Shown: positions 47,241 to 58,900 of the stretch, piece after piece | Numbering within the stretch: the first letter of the stretch is position 1 | How the letters are laid out: the number at the start of each line of letters is the position of its first letter | Source of the DNA: Mikania micrantha | Lineage: Eukaryota > Streptophyta > Magnoliopsida > Asterales > Asteraceae | Assembly (NCBI GenBank): GCA_009363875.1 | Contig: CM018690.1 | Coordinates: 13,547,971 to 13,611,970, forward strand | Length of the DNA: 64,000 bases | Direction: 5' to 3' | Position numbers and translations under genes: made by a program | Notes under the pieces: model-generated | The model's input: the letters and a program-made list of their open reading frames with translations, nothing else | What the model was told of the DNA's origin: nothing | Databases searched by the model: none

Positions 47241-48505
47241 GTTAACTTTATACAAAAAATTTGATAGATTAAAATATATTAGTCGATGCCATCATATTAA
47301 ATATATCTTTTAAAATGATACAAAATATCTTAAATGTCTTCCAATATTAAAAAAGGATAACAACACGTGTCACGATATTATACACTTGACTTAAAAGATA
47401 AACATCGGATGACAGTTAATAGGCTGTTGCAAATAATTAGGGTAAAGGGTACACCGTACATCTAGTGGCGAAGAAATTCAATAAGAGAAATATTTAGGAA
47501 AAGAAAAAAGAAAAATAAATAAATTTTGTAAATAACAAATGATAAGCAGTTTGCAACATGTTCTGTTTTTCAGCTGTTTGTAACTCACAGTTAGTTGATT
47601 ATAACAATTGATTAGTAGAGTTACATATTTTGTTGTTGAGTGAAAAATGTTGTAAATGTATAGTTCTAATAACATCTAAAAACCATCATAAAATGTCTTG
47701 TTCATGACATTTATAAACACTTAAATTTGTACATTGTGTTTTTACACTGATCAATTTATATACTTCGTTTTAAAACTCAAGAATTTTACACATGATGTTT
47801 TTACTATGTTTCAAAATGTTCATGAAACTAAGCCATCAAAAACATCATAATAATGCTCTGATACTATTTTTTATTTTTGGTGAAAAATGTCATAAAAATG
47901 TTGGTTCGAGATAGTAAACGTCACAACAAACATAGAGGTCCATAAACATCGAAAATACCAGAAACACACAGTTCACGTCATAAAAAAATTACCTTCTCTT
48001 ATTAACACCACACTCTAATTCTAACTAAATAGATCATGTACCTTGCATGAGAAAAAAGAAAAAGATTATCGAAATGCATATATGAAAAAAACATAATAAC
48101 GGTTATAAGTTAAAAAGAATAAAAAAAATGACCGGTACCTATCAAAAAAAGTTTCTATTTACTAGAATAATGAGTTTCTAGAATAATGAGACTTTTTTTT
48201 TCGAAAATAATAATAAAAAGAAAATGAATAAGTGATCGCTAAAATATTTAAAGTAATGAATCAACTACAATGCATATGGCAATAGTGCTGGCAACCATAA
48301 TAGCCAACAACAAATTAAAAAAGCATGTTAGTTACCTTCATGACTTCCTCATAAGATGTATAGAGTTTGAACCTAGCTAGGTTAAGACATATATATTAAG
48401 GCAAGCATGACCGGCTTAACCATTTTGTTGGTCTTAAGCAGAATAAAAAGTCGGGGCCATTCACTAACGGTAACGTTAAAAACACTTATTATTTTATCGA
48501 GTTTT
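47241..48505. other. AT-rich, nothing recognised
   Basis: No coding signal or element boundary before the E2 target site. Confidence 0.45.
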
Positions 48506-48510
48506 GAGAC

Positions 48511-49156
48511 TGTTGATACATGTTTTGTCCCTAGTTCAGTTTTGTAACTCTTATCATGTAAATGTTCAAAGTATTAATGGAAGTTGTCTTTATTTCTATT
48601 TCTTAATGTTTGTTACTATTCCTTAATGTCTATTAATGTTTATCTATTTAGTTGATTTGATTATAAACTGAATTGAGTATGAAGGTTACTCATTCGGCGA
48701 ATGACTCTAGAATGAAGTCATTCGCCGAATTAAGGTTATAGCGAATGTCTGGATTGAGAATGAGTCATTCGCCGAATGACTCATTCGAATGATAGCTCAT
48801 TCGAGCTTAGTCATTCGCCGAATGAGCTGCTTCGGCCACTCATTCGGCCGAATGACTACATCTTATAAATAGAAGTTCAAATCATTTCAACTTTAACTTT
48901 CCAGAGCCCTCCTTCTTCCCTGAGTCTCAAGTGTCAAAACCCTAGAAGATCTGAGCGGTTCTTGATCATCCAAGTTCGATTCTCAACCCGTGGTGTTCGA
49001 TCGTTGCTTCCAAGTTGTTTCTACAGCCTCGGATCACCACGGCTTCTGTTGGTTTCGATTGGAAAACCCTGGAATAGGATTCCGCACTATTCCAGAGGCT
49101 GTCGAGTAGTTTCCTATTGGATTCGGATTGTTTCCGAGCTCCCGAACGGTCCAACA
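48511..49156 (+). repeat. 5' LTR of E2 (646 bp)
   Basis: Starts TGTTGATACATG, ends GGTCCAACA. It differs from the 3' LTR at four sites: in a palindrome near 48696, near 48731, near 48861 and near 48955. U3 carries a palindrome cluster (48690-48855) then TATAAATA at 48864-48871. Confidence 0.96.
48690..48871 (+). promoter_or_regulatory. palindrome cluster and TATA box of the E2 5' LTR
   Basis: Six to eight copies or half-copies of CATTCGGCGAATG / CATTCGCCGAATG / CATTCGGCCGAATG stand in about 165 bp, the last one ending 9 nt before TATAAATA. This is the presumed genomic-RNA promoter. Confidence 0.75.
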
Positions 49157-49159
49157 AAG

Positions 49160-49171
49160 TGGTATCAGAGC
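49160..49171 (+). promoter_or_regulatory. primer-binding site of E2
   Basis: TGGTATCAGAGC (initiator tRNA-Met) begins 4 nt after the LTR. It runs into GAGCAGGTATACAC (49168-49181), a 14-mer that recurs inside gag at 49236-49249. Confidence 0.94.
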
Positions 49172-49202
49172 AGGTATACACTCTTCAACTCAATTTGCTT
49201 TG

Positions 49203-50516
49203 ATGGCAAATTCTTCTGCTTCTACAGACTCTTCTGAGCAGGTATACACCGACTGTTCATCTTCACATTCAGAGTGTTTTAATTGTGTTGATCTTAGAAG
49301 TAAGGTCCTTGCTTATCAGACACATAATAGTGCTTTGATGAACGATCTCGACTTGTGCATTGAGGCTAACAAAGTCTTAAAATCTAATGAAAAAGATTTT
49401 CAAGCTAAAATTGATCTTTTAAATAGACAATTGCATGAGGCAGAAATCGCAGTGCTGAATAAGCAAGATGCTATCACTTCTTATCTCAATACCATCAATG
49501 AGATTAAGAAGAAGTTAGCAATAGTCGAGTGTGACTATGAGACCTTAGGACAAAAGCTCAAGAGCCATGAAAGCTCATCTTATATCATTGAGCACATGAT
49601 CAGTAGGGGTACTGATCAGGGGAAGGAAAAGGTTAATTATCAAAATTGTCCTCCACCAATCCTCAATGCCTTTGTCAATACTCCAAATGACAAAGATGTA
49701 AAGGATTTTCAAGTTACTACTCCGTTAGTAATTGATCCAGTTAGTCTGAGTGCAAATCAGAGTTCATCTCAGACTAAGGAGTCAAGGGTGGATGGAATTG
49801 TTGAAGATTGGGTCTCAGATTCCGAGGATGAATCAGAATATAGTACTCCTCGGAATCAAACCTCTGTTGTTATGAAAGGTGACCCAATCTGCAACTCAAA
49901 AATTTACAAAGAATTATGCTTTGTTAAAGCTTCACAGGGGTCTGAAGCTGACTGTGTTACCAAATTAGCTCAGTTTGGTAACAAAGGAAGAAAGGGTTTG
50001 AGTTTTGAGCCAGATTATCAGAAATTAAATGTTTTTAAATCAACTAAAAAGTCATTTTCTGATTTAAAACATTTTCATAAAAAGGGTGATAAAGTCTGTT
50101 TTGAGTGTGGTGAGTCAGGGCACATTGTGAGATTTTGCCCTCAGTTGATCAGACCTAAAGTTGTGCCTTTCAAACACTTAAAATCTGCTTTACCAAAACC
50201 GGTAAAGTCTGTACCTAAGTCCTTTCAGCAAAAGTCTAAACCACTCATTCAGTCTAAAAATTCAGACAAGGGAAAAGGAAAATTGGAAACTTTGGAAGTT
50301 CCAAATGTAGTCAAAGTTAATCAATCAAAATCATCATCCATCTATCTGAAAACTTCTTTTGATAAAAATGCAATTTGGAAAGTAAAATCATTTGCGGAGT
50401 CTGTTCCCCAAATTTCAGATAAATCTTTTCCTGATGGAAAATGGATTGATGTGTGGATCCGAGACTCAATGGGTCAACCCAAGACTGTAAAGGCTTGGGT
50501 TCCCAAAGTAAACTGA
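49203..50516 (+). CDS. gag: E2 gag, N-terminally shortened (437 residues)
   Basis: I chose the ATG at 49203, the first after the PBS, only 31 nt downstream; the frame is open further upstream but that lies in the LTR and PBS. The protein opens with a Ser/Thr-rich stretch, has a probable coiled coil (about 45-130), an acidic WVSDSEDESEY patch, and one CX2CX4HX4C knuckle CFECGESGHIVRFC (about 299-312), then a Lys/Ser-rich tail ending AWVPKVN. No UBN2-type capsid domain is visible. Its start aligns with the MANDS point in the middle of gag of X and B, so the capsid half and first knuckle appear missing. RNA binding may remain; particle formation would need helper gag. Confidence 0.85.
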   Translation: MANSSASTDSSEQVYTDCSSSHSECFNCVDLRSKVLAYQTHNSALMNDLDLCIEANKVLKSNEKDFQAKIDLLNRQLHEAEIAVLNKQDAITSYLNTINEIKKKLAIVECDYETLGQKLKSHESSSYIIEHMISRGTDQGKEKVNYQNCPPPILNAFVNTPNDKDVKDFQVTTPLVIDPVSLSANQSSSQTKESRVDGIVEDWVSDSEDESEYSTPRNQTSVVMKGDPICNSKIYKELCFVKASQGSEADCVTKLAQFGNKGRKGLSFEPDYQKLNVFKSTKKSFSDLKHFHKKGDKVCFECGESGHIVRFCPQLIRPKVVPFKHLKSALPKPVKSVPKSFQQKSKPLIQSKNSDKGKGKLETLEVPNVVKVNQSKSSSIYLKTSFDKNAIWKVKSFAESVPQISDKSFPDGKWIDVWIRDSMGQPKTVKAWVPKVN

Positions 50517-53500
50517 TTGTCTCTTTATTGTGCAGGTTGCCCCAAAAGCTGGAGTGAACAGCAATTGGATCGTTGATAGTGGGGCTTCCAGACACATGAC
50601 CGGTGATATTTCTCTGCTCACCAATGTGAATGCAGTTCGAGGTGGCTATGTTGCCTTTGCTGGAGACAAAGGTGGCTTTATTACTGGAGAGGGAATTTTG
50701 ACAAATGGACAGGTTTCTTTCGATAATGTCAGATATGTCAAACAGTTGGAAAACAACCTCCTGTCAGTCTCTCAGATTTGTGACAAAGAGTACAAGGTTC
50801 TATTTGATGACTCCAAGTGTTACATTCTCAAGCAAGGTGTGCAGATACCTGAAGATTGGATTCTGATGTCTGCTCCGAGGAAGCAAGACTTGTACGTTCT
50901 CAATATGGCTACAGCTTCAACTACATCCTCCACAGCTTCATGTTTTATGACAAAGGCAACTGAGAAAGATTCAATCCTTTGGCATAAGAGGATGGGCCAT
51001 TTGATTTTGCGCATGATGAATCATTTGGTACACAACAGTCTGGTTGAGGGAGTTAGCTTGAAAAATTTTAAGCTGTCTGATATCTGTGTTTCGTGCAAAA
51101 AGGGAAAGCAGTCTAAGCAGTCTCATAAGCTGAAAAAATATCATTCAATCAATGTTCCTCTTGAGCTTCTTCACATGGATTTGTTTGGTCCAGTGAATAG
51201 GAAGAGTATAGCTGGAGATCAATACTGCCTTGTTATCACTGATGAATACTCCAGATACTCTTGGGTCTTCTTTTTGAAAGAAAAATCAGAAACGTTTGAT
51301 TGTATTCAAGTTCTGGTTACTAAACTTGAATCGCTTTATAAGCTCAAGATTCGTCAATTTAGAACTGATAATGGAACGGAGTTCAAAAATCACAACATGG
51401 AGAATTTTTGTAATGCAAAAGGCATTGTGCAACAATTTAGTGCTCCATATGTTCCACAGATGAATGGTGTTGCTGAACGCAAAAATAGGACATTGATTGA
51501 GGCTGCTAGAACCATGCTTGCTGATTCTTCTTTGCCGGTTCAGTTCTGGAACGAAGCTGTAGCTAATGCTTGCTATACATTGAACCGGGTTCTTATTGTG
51601 AAGAGACATGGGAAGACTTGCTTTGAACTGCTCCATAACAGAAAGCCAAATCTTAAGTATCTAGAACCGTTTGGTGCTCCATGCACTATGCTTAAGAAAC
51701 ATGAGCAGGGCAAGTTTAATGAAAAGGTGGAAGAAGGGTACTTTCTTGGGTACAGCACTCCAAATAAACGAGTTTACAACATTTCAACTCATAATGTGGA
51801 GGAGTGGTACCATGTGGATGTTCAGAAATATACAATGCCCCCACCTGGAAAAGGGCCAGATTGGATGTTTGATTATTCCAGTCTCTTTGATTCATTTAAT
51901 ATGCCCCCCATGTACTCAGATGAAGATGTAGCTGTTCAGATGTTGTATGATGTACAGAATGCACCTGATGAAACTTCTCAACCTACATCTGCATCTGGTC
52001 CCTCTACACAGATAAATGATGACAGCTCAGACACAGATGACAATCCTCCTGCTGCTCCTGAACCGGTTGTTGATAATCTTGTACCTGGTCTTGAGGATTT
52101 GAATTTGAATAACTTAGATCCTGAGGTTGAGGTTCCCGCTCATCCTGTTGGAAGAATCAATCGTATTCATCCTCAAGATAACATTATTGGGAGTCCTCTT
52201 GATGGAGTGAAGACTCGAAGTCAGATTTCTTCAGGTGGTCTTGCAGACATTCTTGATTTTGCAGATGTAAGCTTTTGTGCTCATTCCTTCTTTATCTCTC
52301 AAGTTGAACCTCGTACAGTCACTGAGGCCCTCAAAGAAGAATCATGGGTCGATGCCATGTAAGAGGAACTTTTACAGTTCAAAAAGTTGGGGGTCTGGCA
52401 ATTAGTTGATAGACCCAAAGGTGCAAAAGTCATCGGTACAAGATGGGTTCTTCGGTGCAAGAAAGATGATCACGGGATTATAGTGAGAAATAAGGCTCGT
52501 CTGGTGGTTCAAGGATTCAGACAGATTGAAGGATTGGATTACAATGAGGTGTTTGCTCCAGTTGCTCGACTAGAAGCCATTCGTATTTTCTTGGCTTATG
52601 CATCCTTTAAAAAATTCAAGGTTTATCAAATGGATGTAAAGAGCGCGTTCCTTCATGGAATTATTAGTGAAACAGTGTATGTCAGTCAACCTTCCGGATT
52701 TGAGGATCCATTGCATCGTGACCAAGTCTACAAGTTAGACAAAGCCCTGTATGGATTGCATCAAGCTCCGCGAGCGTGGTACGAGACACTTTCCACTCAC
52801 CTTCTGAACAACGGGTTCAGAAGAGGTGTCATTGACTGCACTTTATTTATCCGTGAGAAGGACAGTGATTTACTCTTGGTGCAAGTGTATGTGGACGACA
52901 TAATTTTTGGTTCCACAAATGATGATCTGTGCAAGGAATTTGAGAATGTTATGAAAGAAAAATTTGAAATGAGTTCGATGGGAGAAATGAAGTTTTTCTT
53001 GGGTTTGCAGGTGGATCAGTCTGAGGCAGGGATTTTTATTCATCAAACCAAATACATTGGTGACATTCTGAGCCGGTTCAGTATGTCTGATGCAAAGCCT
53101 GCTGGTACCCCACTGGCGATTAATCACGGGATTACTCCAGATGAAAAGGGGGAGTTAATTGATGCCACTCTGTACCGGGGAATGATCGGATCTCTCATGT
53201 ATCTTACTGCTTCTCGGCCAGATATCATGTTTGCCACTTGCTTATGTGCACGTTATCAATCCAAACCAAGAGTATCTCACCTTATTGCTGTCAAAAGGAT
53301 TATGCGTTATCTGAAGGGTACACCGGAACTTGGCTTATGGTACCCTAATGATGATAACTTTGAGCTTACTGCCTACAGTGATTTAGATTATGGCGGATGC
53401 AAAAGAGATTTCAAGTCAACATCTGCGGGATGTCAGTTCTTTGGAAACCGATTGGTCACCTGGCAGTGCAAGAAGCAGACATCGGTGTCTACTTCAACCT

Positions 53501-53862
53501 GTGAAGCTGAATATATTGCTGCTGCTAGTTGTTGTTCACAAATCATCTGGATTCAACAGCAACTCAGGGACTATGGGTTACATTTTTCTAACACTCCTAT
53601 TTATGTTGATAATACTGCCGCCATTGCTGTCACTAAGAATCCAGTTCAGCACTCCAAGACCAAACACATCGACATAAAATATCACTTCATACGTGATTGT
53701 TTTGAAAAGAAATTAATCGATGTTGTTAAAATTCACACCGATCACCAAAAAGCCGATCTTTTTACAAAAGCTTTTGACAAACCCAGATTTCTATATCTGT
53801 TATCGGCTAATGGTGTTTTCCAAAAGGATGAAGTTCAATCCTCATCCGAGTCTCACAAATGA
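50512..53862 (+). pseudogene. pol: E2 pol (PR-INT-RT-RNase H) with one in-frame stop
   Basis: The frame is open from 50512, +1 relative to gag, overlapping its end by 5 nt; there is no ATG at its start. Numbering from 50530: protease WIVDSGASRHMTG (Asp 16); integrase HHCC finger (about 150-190), core with HMDLFGP, RTDNGTEF and GVAERKNRT (D, D, E); a spacer with acidic Ser/Pro-rich sequence; a TAA at 52360-52362 (codon 611); then RT from about 620 with VYVDDIIFG (about 786) and RNase H from about 940 with YSDLDYGGC, CEAEY and VDN. PR-INT-RT-RH order is diagnostic of Copia. Apart from the stop, the reading frame is intact over 1,110 codons, consistent with recent insertion. Confidence 0.92.
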
Positions 53863-53984
53863 TCATCATTTTACTTAGCTAGTCTTTGCTTTGTTTATTT
53901 TATTTCAGTTTTTTTTTTCATTTTCTCTTGTACAGTTATTTTTTTTACCAAAAACACAAAAAGATTTTCTATTTTTAGGTTTTT

Positions 53985-53993
53985 AGAGGGAGA
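53985..53993 (+). promoter_or_regulatory. internal PPT-like site after pol (E2)
   Basis: AGAGGGAGA follows TTTTTAGGTTTTT; the E1 equivalent is AGGGGGAGA at 509-517. Confidence 0.45.
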
Positions 53994-54338
53994 AATAGAA
54001 AATTTGAAAAACCAAAAACATTAGAAAATTTGAAAAACCAAAAACAATAGAAAAATTAAAAAATGAGATGGTCTAGTTTAATAAAGTAGTACATTGATTT
54101 CATTGCGTCATAGAAGCAGAAATGAATGTGTGAACTAAAATCACAAGAGAATTGTGATGGGATGTACTGATAGGCTGGCTATACCAAATAAATAAACAAC
54201 TTATGATAACTTAGAAAGTTTGATTTGTGGGATCCATTTTAATTAAATCATTTGAGTGAGAAACGGTTTTTGACTTAAATCAAGCATACACCTGTCATCA
54301 TGGAATCAAATGAGGTTTCATTCAAAGAAAAATAAAAA

Positions 54339-54467
54339 CAAGCTGGTATTAAGCTTGAAGAAAACCTAATGCAAGCTGGTATTAAGCTTGAGGAAAACTA
54401 AAACAAGCTGGTATTAAGCTTGAAGAAAACCTAATGCAAGCTGGTATTAAGCTTGAGAAAAACTTAA
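54339..54467 (+). repeat. tandem hairpin array, four 32-33 bp units (E2)
   Basis: Units start at 54339, 54372, 54404 and 54437, each with CAAGCTGGTATTAAGCTTG (6 bp stem, 7 nt loop). Linkers vary while the hairpin core does not. Bracketed by ATGGAATC upstream (about 54300) and GATTCCAT downstream (54481-54488), as in E1. Confidence 0.87.
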
Positions 54468-54474
54468 ACAAATA

Positions 54475-54539
54475 AAGTTCGATTCCATACATGTGCCATA
54501 TTGCTGGGACGGACCTAGCTGAAGCCATCCATTTGGATA
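54475..54539 (+). other. invariant 65 nt non-coding block (E2 copy)
   Basis: Identical to 940-1004 in E1. See that entry. Confidence 0.75.
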
Positions 54540-55029
54540 AAAAAAAAAACAAAAAGATAATAAACGTTTGAATCTTATTGAATTCATGATGACTGGTTTT
54601 AAGATATGCTGAAATGAGTTTTGAACTGGTTTTAAGATATGCTGAAATAGTTTGTTTAGGAGTTATGTATTGTTCAGTTTAAATTTGGACAAATATATCA
54701 GTAATCGTATCAAAATGAAATTGTGTTTGAAGTGAAGCATTCATTGAAGGCAATATGATGTGATTAGAGATATGTGTTATTTTATTAATGGACTTCTCAC
54801 AAAAATATGTGTTTATGTGTTTTAAATTCTTGTTTGTACAGTTGTAGTGGTTGCTTCAGAAAAATACAAAAAGATTTTCTATTTTCAATTTTGTTTTAGA
54901 TGATCATTTGTAGATTCGGATGTCTGTCATATCTGAATCCTGAACCAACCAGACATATCTTCATAAATTGTTAAAAGTTTGTTGCTCATAATGTCAAATG
55001 TTGATAAATTTGAGGTTTGGAGATTTTCA

Positions 55030-55330
55030 TCTCTCATTCGTCCGAATGAGAGGTAGAATGAACTCATTCGGCCGAATGAACTCATTCTGCGAATGAGTCA
55101 TTCGACCAAATCAATCATACACAATGAACCTCATTCGACGAATGAAGAGTGTCGAATGGCTCATTCGACATTCTCAATCGCTACTTTCATTCGGCGAATG
55201 AGACTGAATGTCAGGTGACCTTTCGCCTAGCTCATTCGGCGAATGAGAAGGGACTATATAACGGTCCTTCGGCCGAATGAAGGTCATTCGACCAAAAACT
55301 CTTTCGCGACTACAGAGAGAACCCTATTCG
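55030..55330 (+). promoter_or_regulatory. LTR-like internal promoter region upstream of ORF3 (E2)
   Basis: A palindrome cluster (CATTCGGCCGAATG, CATTCGACGAATG, CATTCGGCGAATG forms) is followed by TATATAA at 55255-55261 and a pyrimidine-rich leader. Spacing from the last upstream palindrome to TATA is about 10 bp, as in the LTR. Same architecture as E1 1577-1852. Confidence 0.55.
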
Positions 55331-55416
55331 GCGATTGACACATAGTGCCTGTTTTCTTGATTTTCTCTGATCTTTGTTGACTCTGCCTCTGACAATCTTT
55401 TTATACTTCATCTCAG

Positions 55417-55928
55417 GTATATGGGGATCAAATTTCAGATCATTCCAACCGTGGAATCGTGCCAATCAGATCAAAATTTAGGGTTTTAGGGTTTTGAAAA
55501 TCGCCATTTGAATAGACTATCAAAATGGGATTGAAACTACCTAAGACCTTTATTAAAAGTCTTAATCGGTTGATTCTGAGTGTGTGTGTGCAATTTTTAT
55601 GAACTGATTGTTGATTTTAGGATAAAGGGATTTTGAATTCAAAATGGGCGCCGAATGTCGTCATTCGGCGAATGACTCATTCGGCGAATGACTCATTCGG
55701 CGAATGAACCTCATTCGGCGAATGGCTCATTCGAAGAATGACCAGTCATATTCATGTCTCATTCGATGAATGAGAGTCATTCGACGAATGACTCATTCGA
55801 TCCTATGACTCATTCGGCGAATGTCTTTCATTCGGCATATCAGATTAACAGTTAATCTGATTTTTGGCTAATTTCAGTTTATTGATTGAGTATCTTGTAC
55901 TGACATGTTTATTTCTTGTGTTATGCAG
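55417..55928 (+). other. candidate leader intron before ORF3 (E2)
   Basis: Candidate donor CTCAG/GTATATGG at 55417; candidate acceptor TTCTTGTGTTATGCAG ending at 55928, one base before the ATG. The pair matches E1 in position. The interval contains a palindrome cluster at 55640-55850. Confidence 0.45.
55640..55850 (+). repeat. palindrome cluster inside the candidate intron (E2)
   Basis: Near-head-to-tail TCATTCGGCGAATGAC units (three in a row around 55660-55705), followed by variants with CGAAGAA, CGATGAA and CGACGAA cores. Confidence 0.8.
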
Positions 55929-55929
55929 T

Positions 55930-58900
55930 ATGGCAGGATACAAGTCAGTTCCTAAGCACAACATCTGTGCTCATCTAGACTTGACCACTCCGAACGCGAA
56001 GCACTACTCAGACATCATCACATTTCTGAGGCGTTCTAGGATATTCACAGCTATATCTACTGTACATGTGCCCTATCTATCGCATCAGCGGGATTTTTGG
56101 TCATCGGCTGATATTGATTGCGAGGCCGAGCCTACAGTCATAAGGGGCAAAGTGCAAGGGCATGATGTTGTGATCTCAGCTGAGCACATCCGGAGAATCT
56201 GTGGATTTCAAGACTCTTCTGATCAGCCTGCATTACTTGATCGATTTCTGGTTCGTGGATGTTTTCTTCGATGCAAGTATGAGGGTGATATTGGAGCTGG
56301 CATTCTCAACAAGGCGTTTATGTCTCCGCAGTTCAAGTACTTAGCTCATGTGCTTGTACACTGTCTTGGATCTAGGAGAGGGGGTTTTGATGATATGCAT
56401 GAGACCATTCAATGCGCATTTGCTGCTTTAGTGCTCAACAAACCCTTCAACTTCTCAGAGATGATCTTCATTCACATGAAGGAGAACGTGGTTCTGAAGG
56501 GTGACAAGAAGTTCCTCATGTACCCAAGGTTTCTGCAACAAATCATAGACGCCCAAGTTCCAGATCTTCCGAAGATCAATGCAGATGTCATTCGATTAGA
56601 GCATATGAATGACATTACTCTTAACAAAGTTTTGTCATACAGAGGGAAGGAGAGGAAGCCTACCACCAGGTCTTTATTCGGTCATCTCTCTCGACCTGAT
56701 TATAGGGCTCCTGCCGGACGGAGATGGAGGCATGATGACTCCGATTCGGATGTGGAAGACATTGTTGTACCTTCTGGTGGGGATGATAGTGATGGAGGTG
56801 ATGATGATGGTGGTGCAGGCCCTAGTGGTGCTGGAGCTGGTGAAAGCACAGTGTTAGTGAGCACTGCTGCTATGATGAGTACTGGTGCAGGTGAGATGAT
56901 TTCTGGACACATGACCACTGCTGCTTTTGTGAGCATGGTTGATGTTGTTGATTCTGTTGCTGGTGGTGATGCTGTTGTTTCTACAGCACAGGAGGAGGAT
57001 GTAGATATAGATTCTTTGATGGATCTAGACTTTCTGACCACCACTACTACTACTGTTTCCACCTCTACTGTTGCTGATACTTCATTTCCTCACAAATCTG
57101 ATGATGATGATGAGTCAGAGGACTCGGGTGATGAGGGTGTTGTTGGTGACGGTGATGAGGAGAGCACTGATTCAGATGATTTCATGGAGGAAGGGTATGA
57201 GAAGGTGATGGTGGCCGGAAAGATGGTTGTTCGGAAGAGGAAGAGGACAGAGGAAGAGAGAGAGGAGATCACTGATCCTTTATTCATTCCAGAGTTTGAT
57301 ATATCTCCTCCTCCTAGGTCTTCTGCTCCTGCTTCAGCAGCTGTGGTTGCTGCTGCCTCTCAGGCCACATCCTCCAGAGCTGGAAGGGGAAAGAGATCTA
57401 GGTTCTCTTTCCAAAGGAGGTCAGAACTGACATCAGCTGCTACAACTACTGTTACATCAGTAGCAGCTGTGTCAGTTTCTTCACTGACATGGTCAAGGGC
57501 TATTCCTACTCAGACCACTATTGCCCCTCTGACCACTCCTGTTATTCGTGAGCCAGTTTATGTTGCTGCTTCTTCAGGCCCATCTACAGTTCGAGCTGAT
57601 ATTCATATACCTACTGTGTCAGTCGTGGATCAGCTTAGCACACTGAACAGTATGGTTCTCAGGCTGATGGAGAAGAACTTGGAGCAAGAGTCTAAGATCG
57701 CTCAGCTCACTCAACGGATCAACGATCAGGATGCCTTGTTGCTGCAGGCAGCTGATCAACGAGCTGATCTTAGAGCTCGTTCAGCTCAGCAGGAGGAACA
57801 TCTCCTGAAGTATATTGACGAGCATAACCAGCTGGCTCTGACAGCCTCTGGTTTCAATGAGAGGATTCTTCTACTCGAGGCTGAGAATGCTCGCCTCACT
57901 GGACTTGTCGAGGGTTCAAAGGAGGGCACTCCTAGACTTGAGGGTGTAGTAGATCGTTCCGATGATTCAGACAAGCAGGTGGATGAGGAAGAAGAAGAAG
58001 AGTCTGATGAGGAACAAGTTGACTATGAGGATTCCGAGAAGGATGAGGAATCAGATGAAGATGATGATGATGACAAAGACGGATCTGGGAGTGGGTCTGC
58101 TGAATCATCTGGCACTGATGATGATGATGATGATGACAACAATGATGATCAAGACCCTCCCACGTCTGAGATCCGGTCAAAGAGGACAAATGACAAGAAA
58201 GCTCAGGCTCCTCCTCCCTCGTCTCCATCAAAGACAGCAGAACCAGAAGCTAATGAGGAAGTTCAAGCTGTGCCTCTGAGACGTCAGCTTGATAAGACAC
58301 TTACCATGATTTTGGACGCTCAGGGCATTATACAGCACTCAGTGAGCTATGACAAGGAGGAGGGAGAGATTATACACTGTCTATCAAAAGAGCAGATAGC
58401 CGAGCTATTCAGGTTGAATCCTGACGAGGTTGTTACTGATGACACCTCAGTTCCCAGTTTTGAAGAGCCTGAACCAGAACCTTTTGATGATATAGATGAG
58501 GTTATTCTGGAAGACATCAAAGATGAAGAATATCCAAAGTATACATCGGCCGAAGACGAGCTGCCTACATTCACTGAGCCATTTGATCAGGAAACAGAGG
58601 ATCTCTTGGTCAGATATCTAGAAGAACAAGTAGAGGCAAGCAAGGCTGAAGCCGATGATCAAAAGAAGAGAAAAGATGAATGGGCTTCTTACTGGGAAGT
58701 GTTAAAGAAGCAAAGCACTGAGAAGATGCCAGCCACGCACAAGAAGGTTTACAGGACCAAAGGCTACAAAGCTGGAGGTCAGATCCTTAGCTGGGCATAC
58801 TTCCATGATCTTGGGTCCTATGCTGTGAAAAGAGAGAAAGGGATCGACTACTTCAAACACCCACATGATTTCAAGACGTTGCCTGGATTCGAAGTCAATC

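Larger units (their letters stand above)
53863..55030 (+). other. E2 non-coding region between pol and the ORF3 promoter
   Basis: Collinear with 419-1576 in E1: T-rich tract, PPT-like site, hairpin array, invariant block, then AT-rich DNA with the AAAAAGATTTTCTATTTT motif twice. No coding sequence. Confidence 0.8.

Noticed and set aside
835..54467. Functional meaning of repeat lengths 33, 42 and 90 bp all being multiples of three
   Set aside because: The arrays are in non-coding DNA of unrelated elements, so the shared factor is most likely coincidence.
55864..55929. A hydrophobic, signal-peptide-like N-terminus on the 1,189-residue form of ORF3
   Set aside because: It is encoded by the pyrimidine-rich tract before the acceptor-like TGCAG, is absent from E1, and the conserved protein starts at 55930. 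It should not be used as evidence for an envelope protein.
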